Below, one piece after another: positions 6,065 through 7,609 of a stretch of DNA of 7,609 nt. Where the stretch lies: assembly GCA_030622265.1 (NCBI GenBank), contig JAUXGG010000065.1, positions 1-7,609 on the forward strand. The letters are read 5' to 3'. The position numbers were made by a program, and so were the translations under genes. The notes beneath the pieces were generated by a model. The model was given only the letters and a program-made list of their open reading frames with translations, was not told where the DNA came from and did no database searches. This stretch comes from Candidatus Eiseniibacteriota bacterium (GTDB lineage Bacteria; Arandabacterota; Arandabacteria; Arandabacterales; Arandabacteraceae). Positions within the stretch are counted from its first letter, which is position 1. Each line of letters starts with the position of its first letter.

Positions 6065-6203
6065 GAGTGTGTTCGCGAAACGTCAGAACGAGATTCACCC
6101 AGAATCTGCGTGATGCCATCTCGTGGGGTGGCAGGGCCTCCGTGTCAACGGTGCCGCTGACGGGTGTGCGTAATTACAATTGCTGAAAGGCGGGAGGGTC
6201 AGC

Positions 6204-7609
6204 ATGAGATTGCCCCCGATTCTACAGGTAGTTTCGAGTTTCGTTCTATTGGGACTCATCGCCTCATCTGCACAGGCAAACATTCTGATCTCAGAGATGT
6301 GTGATCCCCGGTACAACTACAATACCGACAGATTCATCGAGATCTACAATTCGGGCAGCGCTGCGGTTGATCTTACGGGTTGGTCACTGGTTGCAGTGGG
6401 CAATACGGCCGACATATTTGCGTGGAACCTCTCGGGCATGATCAATCCCGGGGAAGCTCTTGTCGCAGGAGATCAGACCACGACGATAGCTTTTCAAGTG
6501 GATTTTCCCGAGGAGGCCTGGTCCTCCAGCAATGGCGATTGGAATGGGAAGATCGGCGACGGGGCCAAGTTGCTCGACTCAGATGATGTCACAATCGACT
6601 TCGCTGTAGTCGATGCAACCAGATTCGAGAACGACGATTATGTTCGTAATTACGGCGTCACGGTCCCAAGCACGTTCTACACTCCTTCTGAATGGACTCC
6701 GACGCCGGCGAATTATCCAACCGATGGCAGTCCGGGCGTGCACTATGCAGAACCTCCACCACCTGCACCATCTATCTCAAACATTGTCACGGACCCCGCG
6801 CTTCCCGATTCCGGGGTCGACGTGAACATCTATGCCGATGTCACCGATTCTGTCGCAACCATAACCTCGGTGGCGCTTTTCTGGGGGACGACACCGTCGC
6901 CTCTTCCGAACGAGATTGCCATGTCATTGGTTTCGGGCAACACGTATGTGACGGACACGCTCATACCCGGACAGCCCGAGGGCACGACGGTCTCGTTTGA
7001 GATCCAGGCCACCAATGACTCCGCAGGCACAGGCGTTTCTGCACTTCAGATCTATTCCATACCTTATGTGCTCACCATTCGCGATATCCAAGGTGAAATG
7101 CCGTCGTCCCCATACGATGGGAACACCGTCGTCGCTCACGGTGTTGTAACCGCGCAGTACGGTTCCCATTTTACGATGCAGGATGGAAGTGGTGCATGGA
7201 ACGGTATCTGGGTGGAGAGCGATGCCACTCCGGCTGTGGGTGATTCGGTTGGTGTTCGAGCCGTGGTGACAGAGAACGGCGGCGACGGCCATGCAGGAAA
7301 CACGCTGCTGGTGGATGCGCTGGTGGTGATTGACTCCTCGGGGGTAAGTCTGCCAGAGGTTGCCATCGTTTCGACAGCCAATGCCGCGTCGGAAGACTAT
7401 GAAGGCGTGCTTGCGAAGGTCGAAAGCGCCGTCTGCACAAATCCCGACGCGGGTCTCGGGGAATGGGAGATAGACGATGGGAGCGGGATGTGCGGAGTAG
7501 GGGAGATGGGGTACAGCTTCGAGCCTGTCCTCGGCTCGTCATACGACGTCAGCGGACCTGTAACGTTTACCTACGGGAACTTCAAGATCGAGCCCAGGGA
7601 TGGAGACGA
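6204..7609 (+). CDS. Secreted lamin-tail-domain protein with Ig-like and two OB-like modules (3' end cut by window)
   Basis: The frame is open from ATG 6204 to the window end, giving 468 complete codons and no stop, so the C-terminus is missing. GGAGG (6193-6197) lies 6 nt before the ATG. Residues 1-25 form a Sec signal peptide ending in S-A-Q-A. Residues 27 to about 140 are a lamin tail domain (I-L-I-S-E-M near its start, then R-F-I-E-I-Y-N-S-G and V-D-L-T-G-W-S-L). After an E-P-P-P-P-A-P linker (183-189), an Ig or Fn3-like beta domain spans about 190-283. Two OB-like modules follow: about 290-385 (T-I-R-D-I-Q-G, M-Q-D-G-S-G at 325-330, G-I-W-V) and about 386-468 (E-G-V-L-A-K-V, D-D-G-S-G at 424-428, T-Y-G-N-F-K-I-E-P-R). 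This arrangement is common at the front of large surface proteins and of extracellular endonuclease/exonuclease/phosphatase-type nucleases. Whether a catalytic domain follows cannot be seen. Its product is probably exported, like those of the two upstream genes. Confidence 0.8.
   Translation, partial: MRLPPILQVVSSFVLLGLIASSAQANILISEMCDPRYNYNTDRFIEIYNSGSAAVDLTGWSLVAVGNTADIFAWNLSGMINPGEALVAGDQTTTIAFQVDFPEEAWSSSNGDWNGKIGDGAKLLDSDDVTIDFAVVDATRFENDDYVRNYGVTVPSTFYTPSEWTPTPANYPTDGSPGVHYAEPPPPAPSISNIVTDPALPDSGVDVNIYADVTDSVATITSVALFWGTTPSPLPNEIAMSLVSGNTYVTDTLIPGQPEGTTVSFEIQATNDSAGTGVSALQIYSIPYVLTIRDIQGEMPSSPYDGNTVVAHGVVTAQYGSHFTMQDGSGAWNGIWVESDATPAVGDSVGVRAVVTENGGDGHAGNTLLVDALVVIDSSGVSLPEVAIVSTANAASEDYEGVLAKVESAVCTNPDAGLGEWEIDDGSGMCGVGEMGYSFEPVLGSSYDVSGPVTFTYGNFKIEPRDGD

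Larger units (their letters stand above)
5808..6203. other. Gap of about 400 nt without a convincing gene
   Basis: A + strand frame is open to a TAG-free stretch ending in TGA near 6186, but its upstream part is only the out-of-frame shadow of the beta-helix gene. Its own part (5808-6186) has no start with a ribosome site and no family resemblance. A second + frame, from ATG 5897 to about 6160, and a - strand frame over about 5915-6140 are equally unrecognisable. The gap may be untranslated regulatory sequence or a decayed gene. It contains a 5-bp hairpin just after the upstream stop, alternating inverted hexamers near 5951-6001, and a 12-bp palindrome at 6053-6064. The ribosome site for the next gene, GGGAGG, is at 6192-6197. 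A TACAAT at 6175-6180 could be a -10, but no matching -35 is seen. Confidence 0.5.

Noticed and set aside
5602..6186. Possible + strand gene overlapping the end of paralog 2
   Set aside because: Its first third is an out-of-frame shadow of the conserved cap. The rest has no ribosome site and no recognisable family.

Overview
The window looks like a chromosomal segment from an uncultured Gram-negative-type bacterium. The secreted proteins (right-handed beta-helix proteins with a Cys-rich C-terminal cap and a W-G-x-I-K-S-x-Y-R tail, and a lamin-tail-domain protein with OB-like modules) resemble those of candidate phyla in or near the FCB group, such as Eisenbacteria or WOR-3. That placement is an impression from protein style and has not been tested. 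All supported genes are on the + strand.

Region 1 (1-3274) is a metabolic cluster. A leader of about 265 nt carries a 13-bp tandem repeat. It is followed by a leucine-dehydrogenase-family enzyme starting at a TTG codon (266), butyrate kinase (1367) and a crotonase-type enoyl-CoA hydratase (2492), with gaps of 12 and 18 nt. Amino-acid dehydrogenase next to butyrate kinase recalls the ptb-bcd-buk part of the Bacillus branched-chain keto-acid operon. This suggests a route from amino acids or acyl-CoA to short-chain acyl phosphates and ATP. No phosphotransbutyrylase or keto-acid dehydrogenase is present here. The dehydrogenase keeps the catalytic Lys80 and Asp115 but has Gln at the usual Lys68.

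Region 2 (3275-3384) holds tRNA-Glu(UUC) with an encoded CCA, 32 nt after the crotonase stop. A plausible promoter overlaps the end of the crotonase gene.

Region 3 (3385-5807) is a pair of tandem paralogs for secreted beta-helix proteins, 3 nt apart and probably translationally coupled, behind an extended -10 promoter. Their N-terminal cap, ten-cysteine C-terminal cap and final tail are conserved, while the helix coils between have diverged.

Region 4 (5808-6203) is a gap of about 400 nt without a convincing gene. It contains small inverted repeats.

Region 5 (6204-7609) is a long gene cut by the window edge: signal peptide, lamin-tail domain, Ig-like domain and two OB-like modules. It may be the N-terminal part of an extracellular nuclease-type or adhesive surface protein.

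The most interesting lead is the conserved cap plus tail on the tandem beta-helix proteins, a candidate undescribed C-terminal sorting or anchoring signal.
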